From Rostratula benghalensis (Eukaryota > Chordata > Aves > Charadriiformes > Rostratulidae), in the NCBI GenBank assembly GCA_013399305.1, contig VXAI01000380.1:558592-622591 (forward strand): DNA of 64,000 nt, read 5' to 3'. A program made the translations under genes and the position numbers. Below, piece after piece: positions 49,401 through 61,400 of the stretch (the first letter of the stretch is position 1; each line of letters opens with the position of its first letter). The notes below the pieces were generated by a model. The model searched no databases. It saw only the letters and a list, made by a program, of their open reading frames with translations, and was not told where the DNA came from.

Positions 49401-52400
49401 AGCTGTGGAGGAAAAGACTGTGGAAATAAATAATTATTTAAATTTATTCAACATTTTGCAGATTTAACCATGACTCACCAGCTACCAATATGACAAAGGA
49501 TATTTTAAAAAACACTTCATATGATACCAGCTTCAGCTTGAATAAATCAATGATAGTCAAAAGGCATGCTAACTGAACTTTCTGTGTCTATGTGTGTGGA
49601 CACATGTATGTGTGTAAATCATTCAACAACGCACAGCTACCCTCAGAACAGAGAATCCTCTAGCAGAAATATTCAAGCTCTGAAAACAATATTCAAATTC
49701 AAGGTACCTTTATCTGTCCAAAGAGGAATTTTAAGTAAGGTGCCTTCCATTTAGTGGTTTGTATAATTATTGTTCTCTTTTACAGGCTACATAAGGCTCA
49801 GGTGACAATTCAGACTTTAGTATTTTGAAGACTTATGCATTCTGGGTACATGCAAGTACAGTATAAGAGGTTGGCTACACATACTAAATTAGAATCTGGG
49901 TCATTATGTGCAGTTATTTGAAACCTTCATGTACATTAGGAACATGCCATGAGGCTGAAATAATCCTTTTGTTGCCAGGTGTATCAAATACCTAGTTTTA
50001 AGAGTAACATTGCTTAAAGTGCTCAGAAATCTCCATTTCTGACCAATTTCCTTTTTAATAATTTTATATCATAAAACCTAAAATAACCCAAAATGACAAC
50101 AAAAGAGATGCAGTAAATTTTGTGCACCTTACTATCCAATTGTTTATAGTCAGTTGCAGACTTCAAACTCAACCCTGTCCAAACCCTCAAATGCAAGCCT
50201 TCTTGATCAAGGAAAAGGAAAGGCAGGGTGATGGTGGTGGTAACCTCCGCTCTGTGTATCAGAACTGCTGCAGATTTATCATCAGTGTAAGCTAGACCAA
50301 CATTCACAGAATCGCAGACTATCATGGATTGGAAGGGACCTTGAAAGCTCATCCAGTCCAATCCCCCTGACAGAGCAGGAACACCCAGAGCAGGTCACAC
50401 AGGAACGTGTCCAGGAGGGGTTTGAATGTCTCCAGAGAAGGAGACTCCACCACCTCTCTGGGCAGCCCCTTCCAGTGCTTCCTCACCCTCACCCTGAAGA
50501 AGTTTTTCCTCATATTTCAGTGGAACCTCCTGTGTTCCAGCTTGTACCCATTGCCCCTTGTCCTGTCATTGCCTGTCCCTGAGAAGAGCCTGGCTCCATC
50601 CTCCTGACACTCACCCTTTCCAGATTTATAAACATTCATGAGGTCAATTCAGAATGCCTATGGAAATTTAGGATGGTCTACTCCCAAATCGTGTACAACA
50701 TATTCCAGTTCCCTTGAAGGATACCTCCCTGTTCACCTCCCAGAAGGTGACTTTTATGAACTGAAGCACAGGGAATATGGAAGTAGTAATGTCATGACAA
50801 GACCCTGGGTACATTAAACTGACAAAGCCCTGTATGGTCAAAGGTATGTCAGGAATTACTTGTCATGAAGAAATCCAGTCAAGAGAGAAAAGTATACGTT
50901 TACATGTATATAAAACTTATTTCCTCCTGCTCTCAAGATACAAGGCTTTTCTTAGAAGTCACTGTGGTTCCTCCATCCCCAGAACGTCCACACACAAAAT
51001 CTGTTTCACTGCTTCAAGTCATAAAGATTTGTTTCCCCCACAAAAGCCGTCAAAACTCAGAATAAAGCGAAGGCATTCGTCTATATATGGAAGAAAACTC
51101 CCATTTGAGTCACAATTTAAGAGAGTGAAGTTAGAAATATTACCTGTGACTTTTTCTGTAGACAAGATGAAAGTCAAGATATTTTGCATCAACAGAGCAA
51201 GGAAAATACTAATAAGTGAGTCTAAATAACTAAGCAAATGTCTTAAGATAATTAGGACTATACCTGGATAATCTATGCAGGTCTGCAGAGTACATAAACA
51301 CTCGTGACATAATGCCCAGAGTTCATAGTCTTTCAGAGGTTTACGATACCATGACAACAGGAGTTTTAGAGAGATCCACTGAAAAAAAAGAGTGAGGATG
51401 CAGAAAGTTATTAAAAATTATCACAAACCATAAATGTTTACTGATGTAATGAAAAAGTAAATCCTAATATACAATGCACTCACCTAAAAACCATTAAGAG
51501 AAGGTATTTATTGCCCTTGCCAGTAATGAAGTAATAACACTTCTCATTGAAAAAGAGTATTGCAGTTAGCTGTTTAGATTAACCAGTATTTTCTTAAATA
51601 AAAAAATATTACATAACAAAAGTGTAATTCAAGTGACATTTCAGCAAGAATAGAAGTGTTTCAGGAAAAGCGAGCTGTGTGGAAGCTCTTTCTTATCAAA
51701 TACTAAGGAAACATTCTTTTAGAATGTCAATGATGACACATAAATTATAGGAGCACCACCTAGCCTTAAAAACATACAAATCCAAATGATCACCACCAAC
51801 AAAAAGCCACCCACATCCAAATCCTGATTTACCTTGACAGTTGCATTACAGGTCTTACCTTAAGGATTTCATCAACACTTCTTGTTCTTCTGTGAAAGAT
51901 GTTAACAATATTGAAGGAATTAATGACAGGTTTATTTGAAGTCCAAGCACGTTCTATTTTTAATCACTGGCTGCTCAATTTGTAGTAACAGCATTTGTTG
52001 TTCTGCTTTTTCAATTTGATAGCTAGGGTAATACCTTAACCTGACAAAGATACCGCTCCACAGAAACTTACTGTTCTTCAGAGAATCCATATTTTACATT
52101 TTGCAATTTTTTTATTTTTTGGAGGGTGAATAGTTGATGGTACTGCACAAACACCTTCTTGATCACACTGTGCTAATAAAAAAAAGCTTATCACTACTAG
52201 TGGCTCTTGACATCACCTGGAATTTATGATCTCCATTCATCTACCAAAGAAACATTAAAGAATTCACTGTAGGCAGAAACTTCTGGGTTAGACCAGACAC
52301 ATCCAAAAAAAAAAAAAAAAAAAAAGAGAGAACAGCACAGAACATTTTCTTTTGCTTACAAAGCCCTAAGGTAGTAACTATGTCTAAATATGGTCAACTT

Positions 52401-55400
52401 TAGACCATGTGGAGCACTACCAGAAGCAATTCAGGATGCTCTGGAGAAAAAGCAAAACAAAACCGAAACACAGGAGACAGAAACTTAACTTAACACCTCA
52501 GAACTCTTCTGTTGTTTGTATAGACACTTTTATATCCCAATCAACATTCATAAAATCTAAACAGACTACGGGTGTCTCACACTCAATGGTAGCACGTTAT
52601 TAAGCTTGACAAATCAGGCTCTGCACTGTCATTTACTGTAGTAAATTTTTCATGATCCTGGCTATGAAACCCCCTCTAAATTTATCATAAAGTACATAAT
52701 GAACAATCTACTTCAATAACTTTCATCCAGATTGACAAACCGAAGTAGCTTTCCTGCAATCTATGGAGAGGAGAAAAAGAACTACATTAATTTCTGCAGC
52801 TGAAAAATTTTGGTGCTGTAATTTTTACTGGAAGACCTTCTCAAGGAAGATAGTATTTTGGGCTTATACTGTTTAAATAAAATTGTTGAAAGTTGAACCA
52901 GATAAGCTATTACTTTTTAACAAGATGTTCCATAAAACACACCTTTTGATTTTCTTGAAACATTTTATTTTCTGCCTACCTCCAACACACAGAAAAAAAG
53001 AATTTGTTGCTTTCATCCTCCTGCCCTCTATTGTTGAACATTGCAAAAATCAGTAACTTCAGCACAGCCAGATTTATAAGCCAGGTAATAACATTAAACT
53101 TCAGTCTCAAATTTTGCCATCACCAGCATCCTGGAGCGCAAAATTCTTTCATCAACCTGTTCCTTCATTATATCTAGAAAAGTAAGCTCTTGAACGATCT
53201 GATTGAGAGACAAGGTCAGACAGTCAGAAGAAGGAATTGGTCTAGAGAACATACAAGATGGGGCTTCCTCCTGTTGGCTGATGACTGTGCCCCCCTCCAG
53301 TACCCTGGTTCTCATGTGCCTCAACTGTCTTTGCTCACAGACACTTCACACTGGAAGCAGCAGCCAAATCTTTACATTCACCCTGCACGGCTGACATGAG
53401 TGGAGAGAAATCAAAAGAGAAATTTCACAGACTGACTCGAGCATTAAGAAGATTTGAGGATTTGGGAATACTTCTGTAATAACTATGCACCACTGTCACA
53501 TGCTTCCCTGTGAAAGAATCCCAGCTCTTGAAGTTTATGTCCCTAGAGGGTCTAAAAGCCGCAATGGAGAAAGATGAAGTTCCTCTATCGCATACACAAA
53601 TCACCCCTCTGCTTCAGGAGAAGGTGACAAACTGCCAGCAAAGGGAAGAAGAATCTCTCGCTAAACTGTAGGCTGAATTCCACAGAACACTGAATGGTAT
53701 TTCTCATAACATCTAGGATATCCAAGCTCTCTAGAGGAAAAAAGAAATGACAGAAAGGATTTAAACACAGCAGGAAAGTAGGAATAAACCCTATGAGCAG
53801 CAGCAAAAGTTTTTAATAAAGAAAGAATAAAGTGTCAATAACAGATAGCAAAATAGAGCATGAAAAGGCACCAGAAACTGAAATTCCATTTTGGAAGAAA
53901 AAAGGATGTAGGTAAAGCAAATCTTAGCAGAAGCGAGGATCGCTGCCATATGCAGGATGGCCAAATTAATCTGAGCTGGGATAAAGAGGATGCCGTCTGG
54001 TTACAGATCGGTGAACTTTATAAAGAGTACATCCTTATTGTTTCTCTCTGGCAAGCATCCCTAAAGAAAGATTAAACTTCCAATACTAATATTGCTAGCT
54101 AGTATTCACGTGCTGGATGCTCTCCTGTGATACTAACATTTGACTGCGCTGCTATTGTCTCTCACTCTAATTCAAATCTCTTCCCCACCCTGAAAAATAT
54201 CAATTATTTTTATTCCTGAAAAAACCTAAAAAGAAAAATGACCTATGAAGTTCATTCTTTTAGTGTTCTAATTATTCCAAAGGCTCATCTTTCTATGTCA
54301 GAAAGAGAATTCTGGAAGACTTAATCTGAAGAGTGAGGGTTCAAACCTGCTGGGGACTTGTCCCTCTAACAGCTTGTAAAAGTGAAGCCAGTTAGGGTGT
54401 CTGCTACAGTCAAGGTACCCGATACAACATGCTGCATCACATGTGCTACAGACGTGATTTAGTAGCTGAGTGGGTAGTACTGGTGGTAGGAGGACGGTTG
54501 GACTGGATGATCTTGTAGGTCCTTTCCAACCTTGTGTTTCTATCATTCTGTGATCGACATCTGTGACAAAACCCACATGTAGTCTGATTAACATAGTTTC
54601 CAAAGGAAAACCAATACCATTCTCAACATAAGGTTATGAGGCCACTTTTATTTAAGCCTCAGGAATTTAACACCAAGCACTTTTGAATTCCATTGAATCT
54701 GCCTATGTTTTGGTCAACATTTAAGTGTAAAACTCTTATTCTGGCAGCTGTCTCAGGTTTGGTGGCTTGATTTTTTTAACATGCAAGCCTCTCTGATTCA
54801 CAGCTATTACTATTTCCTACAACTTCAAAAAGTCCCACTCAGCCACCAAGAAAAAAAAAATAAAAATCTGCAGGGCTGGAAAACATATGGTTAAAATTTT
54901 TAGTCAAACCGCCTGTAGCACGTGTCGTTTCTTGACTATCTATTCAGACATTTTAGCAAAGCAAGCTCAAGACTTGCATCTGTATGGCATCGAGTACAAT
55001 TCATTTAAAGCATTAGCATTATTTTAATACTGATATAAAACATGTATTATCACCAATGAAATTGCACCAAGAACTATAATTAAGTTTCTCTTCCTGAATC
55101 TTTTCCTTTATGTTTTACAACGGGCCTTTTCATAACAGCAATTCTACAACTCAGTTGTTCAAATAAGAAAATGCTTTTCCCAGCACAGAAATTCAGAAAG
55201 AAAATAAGACCAAGCCCATGACTGATTATTGTCGTATACGTCAATACAATATAGTATTATATAGAATAGCTACATACCAGTGACATTTGGTATAATGCAA
55301 AAAAGATTGCATTTGGAATCTCACTTGTCGAAAAAGTGGTTTTCTTCAGTGCTGCAAACATTATTTAGCAGACCTTTATTTCATTGGTGATAGCAGAACT

Positions 55401-58400
55401 GTTAACCCAAACTTTTCAAAGCATTCAGATTATGCCAACATCCTAGATCTTATGCTGGTAATGCTGCTATATTCTAAACAGCCAAAGCAAGCAAGATTTT
55501 AAGTTTTCTTTTCTTAGTAAGTACTATTCTGGGAATTTACAACATTTCTTTCCTTCAAGTGTTATTTCCCCAGTGTTCAAATGTCATTCTCTGGCTACAT
55601 GGCTTTTCACTTTTCTCATGCTTGACTGGGTATGAAGGGCCAACAGAAAACAAACGTCTATGTGCCAGGATCCCATTAACCCTTTCCACACAAAGGCTGT
55701 AGCACTGGAATCAGAAAAGCCTTTAAGAGCATTAGAGATTAGACGCACCTGACTGGAATGAAAATGGTTAGAGAAATAAAAGATCCCCACTCAAACTTGA
55801 AGTGAAAAATATTTATTTATGGCATGCAGAACTATAAAAATTACTAGGAAAACCCTCAAGATACATTGCAGTAGCCAGACAAAAGCAAGCAAGTATTTTT
55901 AGTAATGCTTACTAGCAGGAAAGCACACAACATTAAGAAACAGTGTTGGGGTATTAGAAAAATGCTGTCCACTGGAGAAGTATTATTGACAGGTAAGAAA
56001 AACTGTCTGTTCTCCAGAGTACACAAGGTTGATCTTCAAACGAATGGGACTGGTATTGCCTTTCTCTAAAGAGCATGAAATATTTCAATAGATGCCGGAG
56101 ATGCTATTCTAAAAGCTCTATTTGCTGCAGCCACAGTTATCAGATAGAGCAAACTAGTGAAAGAGCAGTGCTGTAAATCTTCTGAGGTGTTTTCCATTTG
56201 GCCGAGAAGATAGAAATCACATTAGCTGAGGCTTCACACTTCTTGTGCCTTTGCAGTAATTGAACAAAATCTCAGGCTCAAGTTTTATCTTCTTAAAGAA
56301 ATAATAAAAAGAGCCAAACGTTTTAAGTATTCGGTAGAATTCTGGCACTGAGAATTTAAAGGGAACCTGAAAGTGTACAAACATCAATTGTAACTTTTTC
56401 ATATAAAGGATGGCATGTTATGGCTTTAGTTTTGCCATTGTCAGCAGGTAAGACACAGACAGAAAATGCCGTTTCAGAAGCCTAAGGAATAAAATCTGTT
56501 TTCCAGAGGAGGAAAAAGAAGCTGAAAACATTTAAAAAACCCAACCACATTCTCTAAGAAGGCTTCTAATCTGTCTGCTGTACAATTCAACGACTACTGG
56601 CAATGAATGACCCTCCCTCAGAAAGCAAACAAGGATTTCCAGGCTAGGAGCTCAACATGTTAGAGAGCAGCCAGCCATTGCAGAAACCAAGGGGTTGTTC
56701 ACATGTTGATATATTTAAATGTTTTTTTTTCACCCTACAGCAGTAGGGTGTGTGTGGGGAGTTGTTGGTGCTTTTTTAATTTTTATTTCTTTAAAGACCA
56801 ATTTAGGATTTTAACCAGCAGAAACTGAACATTTGCTAATATTGATTACTAAAAAAGAAAAAAAACCTGTAGAGCATGAGTCTATCAAACCTTTCTTCTA
56901 CTGAAAACTGAGATGCAGAATTCTGATTTCATAGACAACCCCCACCCTGCCATCTTCATTTCAGATCACACATATTATGACATTGCTCATTAGGGTAATC
57001 GGAATACTAGTTACCTTTCCTAATTCCCTGTGACTGTCCTGCGAGTTCAGCGGGAGCAGGGTAACTTCCAATCCACTAAGAGCCTACTTCTTTGGAAGAA
57101 TTAAATTCTGTTTGGGCTGAAAGAACACTATTTAAAATGACGATGAAATATTTGAAGTAAAGGAGATTGCAGAATAGCAAAATAGCCTGAATGCGTATTT
57201 TGGGTTACTTTTCTGTGTGCTAACCTCAAGTGCTGCTAAAGGAAAAGCATACAAGATATATGTTACAGCTTTTAAATCCTACAAGATCTCTGGAGAACTA
57301 TAATTCTGAGGAAGATTATTTCCTTAAAAGTATCTTCATGTACCCAGACTTAAACTGTTGTCCTGGTAATTCAGTAAGGACAGCACAGAGGTCTTGTTTC
57401 AACAGATTTTTTTCCTCCTTAAAGAAGAACCCCTATCAATACACCCAATTCTTGTTCTTAAGTGGTGGCAACTTATTCACCACACCTCTCCACTTAACAC
57501 AGATGCTTCAGTAAGCCCACTTCCACCTCAAGGCAAATGACTTAAGTGTGGTACATTTGTTTCTTGGAATGAAAATAACCACTACCGACAACAAAACCAC
57601 CCCAAACCAAGAAAGCCTAACAAACCAGCTGCAGTGGTTTTACAGTGGTCTGATAGCCTTATTTTAGCCCTCCTCTCCACAACAACTAAGTACACGAATT
57701 AATTCCTAGGTTTATACAGTTTAATATTAAAAAAATAAAAAAACCTGCTTTCAGAAAAAAGACTTGCACATAAGATGAAAGACAGTTGTTTCTGTTGCCT
57801 GAGTACTACGATATATCTAGATTTCTGTTCTCACAAGTCAGTGACTGAAATGGCTATGATCCTTGTTAGAAATGGGTCATGTAAATCCAGAGTAACAAAT
57901 GACAGAGCAGAAGACCTTGGACTGATTACAAATCTGATTATTACATTGCACTCTCCTCTGAATACTTAAGGTTACATAGACAAGAGGAGGAATGAGGGGG
58001 AGAAGGAGAGGCAGTGGGAAGAGATGGAGAAAGAGATGTGTCTACAACACATCATCTTCATCTGGAGTCTGAGGAATGCACCTGCAGGTTTAAAAAACTA
58101 AATAAAGGACTCAATATGCATACACCAAGTAACTCCCTCAGACAGCAAACCCATGCCATCTGCTATTCATCCATATTTACTGTCCTCCTGCACTATGAAT
58201 TTAATGAACACACATGCCACTAAGGTGAGAAGAGACTAGAAAGGGAAAAAAAAAGAAGTCAGAATATTCAATGCTGCACTAATTTTTTTAGCTATAATGA
58301 ACCAAAGGCTCTTTACACAGTTTACACTCCTAGGTTACTATTCCTGTGGAAGTGGTCAGGCAAGGTGAAAAGACTGACAGATACAGACTGAAAATAACCC

Positions 58401-61400
58401 GAAATGTCACTACATGGAATGGCTGGAAGATGAGAAGTAGGTTGTTTGCAGTAGACAAGAAAAAACCTCAACACCTTCACCTAAGCAAAATTTCTAGAAG
58501 AGACGAGAAATTTGTGCTGCTCATTTTTATCAAGTCACAGCAGGGCTGGAGAAACATCAGCCATCCTGCATTTTTAGTCAGCAGCTCTCCTGTCCCATGG
58601 ATTGTTCACATCTCTTGAGCGTGGCACACAAGAAAACCATCCAGTCAGAGACCAAACTTGTCTACCCCGAGAATATGTAATTTGAGTAGAGACCATGCAA
58701 CAACTGTCTATCAACAAATTCTAATTCAAATTCTAGCAGACTGATTATCAGCTCTCCCCCTTCTTATTTGGCTGTATATAAAGAGGACATGTTTGAGACA
58801 ACATACCCATCACACTGTGCACATATTTGAATTCTATCAGGAAATATACATAAACACAGAGGCAGAAATTTAAGAACACAGAATAGATACAGCATACGTA
58901 CAATTTTCAATACCTTAAATGCACACATAAATTGAAACAGTGGAACCTTTTCACCCCCTGAAACAGATGGGATATTGCCACTGATTTCCATGAGGTCAGG
59001 TTTACAGTCAGAAACACTGCAATTCTCATAAGTACCTGGGAGGCTCACTGCAAGGCAGCAGTAGTTATGCATTGACAGTAACATAGTTAAAAGTCTACAT
59101 ATGCTTTGGTAATGTTCCCTTGCAAATGTAATCAACTATTAAGTATGCTGTTCTAACATACCAGTGAATATACTACATTTGTAAAAAAGCAAAATTTAAA
59201 ATGACTGTTGACTCTGCAATAGCGTGAATTTCACTGTAGCACTTTACTTTTAAAGCGGAAAAAAAGGATCACCACATTTCCAATATTAACACTTAAAGTG
59301 TGCGGACTAGCAAAATTCAATCTTCCGGGATGCTAAAGAGGGTGAGGGGGGAAGCAATCACACAGTATTTAAGTCATTTCATCTCCACATAAGTGACTAC
59401 AGCAACTATATAATGAAGACTTTATTTTTACTACCTGCTCATTACTTTTGATTTCTGACCCTCTGCCTCCACAAAGGTTATCTTCATTATTGTTTGTGCT
59501 CACTGCACTGTTGCTTAATTCTGGAGACCTAATTAGGTTTGATCCATATCTGTTCCCACTGGGTTTTGTCATTAACACTGAAGCAGTCTTGTTAAAATGT
59601 AGCAAAGAATTTTCGTTTGACTCTTGAAAAGTTTCAGAAGAGTCTTCCAACACCATGTAATCGTCTAGCATTTCTGCTCCAGCAATCGATTGATTTGGGC
59701 CCTTTAGCATAACAGCTGCAGTAGGTATTTCAGAGGTAGCATCAGAACAGTCTTCTTTGCGATCAGATGAAGCAAAACCTATCTTTTTACCATTAGTAAG
59801 TGACATACGTTCTTCTACATTCATGACTGATACCTGCGAGTATATACATGGAGCTTCCAAATGAAGATCATTAAGCTGGAGACTCTGTGGTTCTATTTTT
59901 GGTGGACTGCAAATGGCAAATGAATTAAAATTTCCCCTTGAAAAAGCAACCTCATTATTATTGTCTAGAGGTATTATTGATTCTTGTGTTAACAAGTGAT
60001 TTTTTCTAGCTAGTGGTCCACTGTTTGTTACAGAAATAAAAAAGTTATTTGTATCTGCAGGTTCAAGTGGTAGCTTTGGAACAGTTTTAATTTTTCTCAA
60101 AGAACCTTTCTTAAAAATGCCATCTCTTTCGAGGTCAGTAACACATGCTTTTATATCCAAAGCAACACTAGCAAAATTGTCAGTATACACTGCGTGTTTG
60201 TCGTCCTTGTTCTTGTTAGCTTGAGTTACAAGTTGAGAACGTTGCATTTTCTCATTATCCGCATCAATCTGTGTTTCCGTTAAAGCACTTTCTCTCCCAG
60301 TCACTATAGTAACTAAAGAAGAGTCCTTATGACAGGTAGCTCTTACATCTTCCACTGCAGATGAATCACCTGCTATGTTGTTTCTCTCATCTGAATATAA
60401 TCTAGATCCCAAACTTCTCTGATACATTCTTCCCTTCCACATGTTATCACAGACATCTAGATGCAAAAACAGATGCTTATGTTAAACTTGTATTTAAACC
60501 TTCTAAACTTTCCCACTAAACCTTTAAATTGCTTTTTCTGCCACTTCTGCTAGCTACATTCAGTATGATACACAAATTGATTACTTCTGGACAGGTCACT
60601 TTCAATCATAAAGGACAATCTAAATATATTAACCATGTTCATTAAGAGTTGTATGTCCCCTATTCCCCATCCCAAAATAATGACTTTTTATTATCTACAA
60701 AGGAACCTAACACTGGAAAGTACAGAAACATAAAATTTTAGAAGTCATTAGATATGCAATGACTAAAACATTAAATATGTAATGACTAAGCAATCTAAAA
60801 TTCTTGACTAAATACTAATTCTTAAGGTTACCTTGAGAAGCACCAAATGATTCAATTGAAAGAACCCTTCTTCCAATAGCAGACAGGCTTTGGCAAATAT
60901 TACTTGATGAAGCAATCTTCATTTTCTCTTCACATAGTGACAAAATGATCTGGAGAAAATCAGTGGTAAATACTTATTTAATAACAAACAGACTTGTGAA
61001 TTTTGACTCAAGTGAATAATGTTAATTCACACAGTACATATGAATTTATACGATGCTAGATTGCAGGGGTTTCTGCATTGTTCATTATACTGCATGTTTC
61101 TATTATGATGTTGAATTAATTTATCATTTTTACTATGGGCCATCATGAAATTATTTAATGCAGTTCAAGATCACAATAAGAAAGAGCACTATATATTTCT
61201 AATGCGCAGGCTGAGCATCATTTGATGGCATTAGTACTGTTTCCTCAGGAACTGGTCCTGGATAAACTCTGATGAGAGCTCGTACCACTCTGAGAAGCTG
61301 CTCTTACTTCCCTGATGTTCAACTGCTCTTCTGCTGCCCTGAGTGGAAGGAGGAAAATGGCTCTCTAGGTTCATATATAAGATTGAGGAAGGATAGGAAA

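Larger units (their letters stand above)
51379..59434 (-). other. 8-kb KNDC1 intron, no further coding seen
   Basis: This is the largest intron within the visible gene, between the linker exon and KIND2. It contains the poly(A) run at 52.3 kb and one CR1 3' end at 54.5 kb. Both flanking exons are phase 0 and the protein reads plausibly across the junction (SNEQ to [14 protein letters not shown]), so no missing exon is required. Confidence 0.6.

Noticed and set aside
58764..59135. 123-codon minus-strand open frame in the large KNDC1 intron, considered as an extra exon
   Set aside because: Flanking exons are phase 0, but the best acceptor here (CTTGCAG followed by TGAGCC) would open with a stop in that phase, and the peptide shows no KNDC1-like features.
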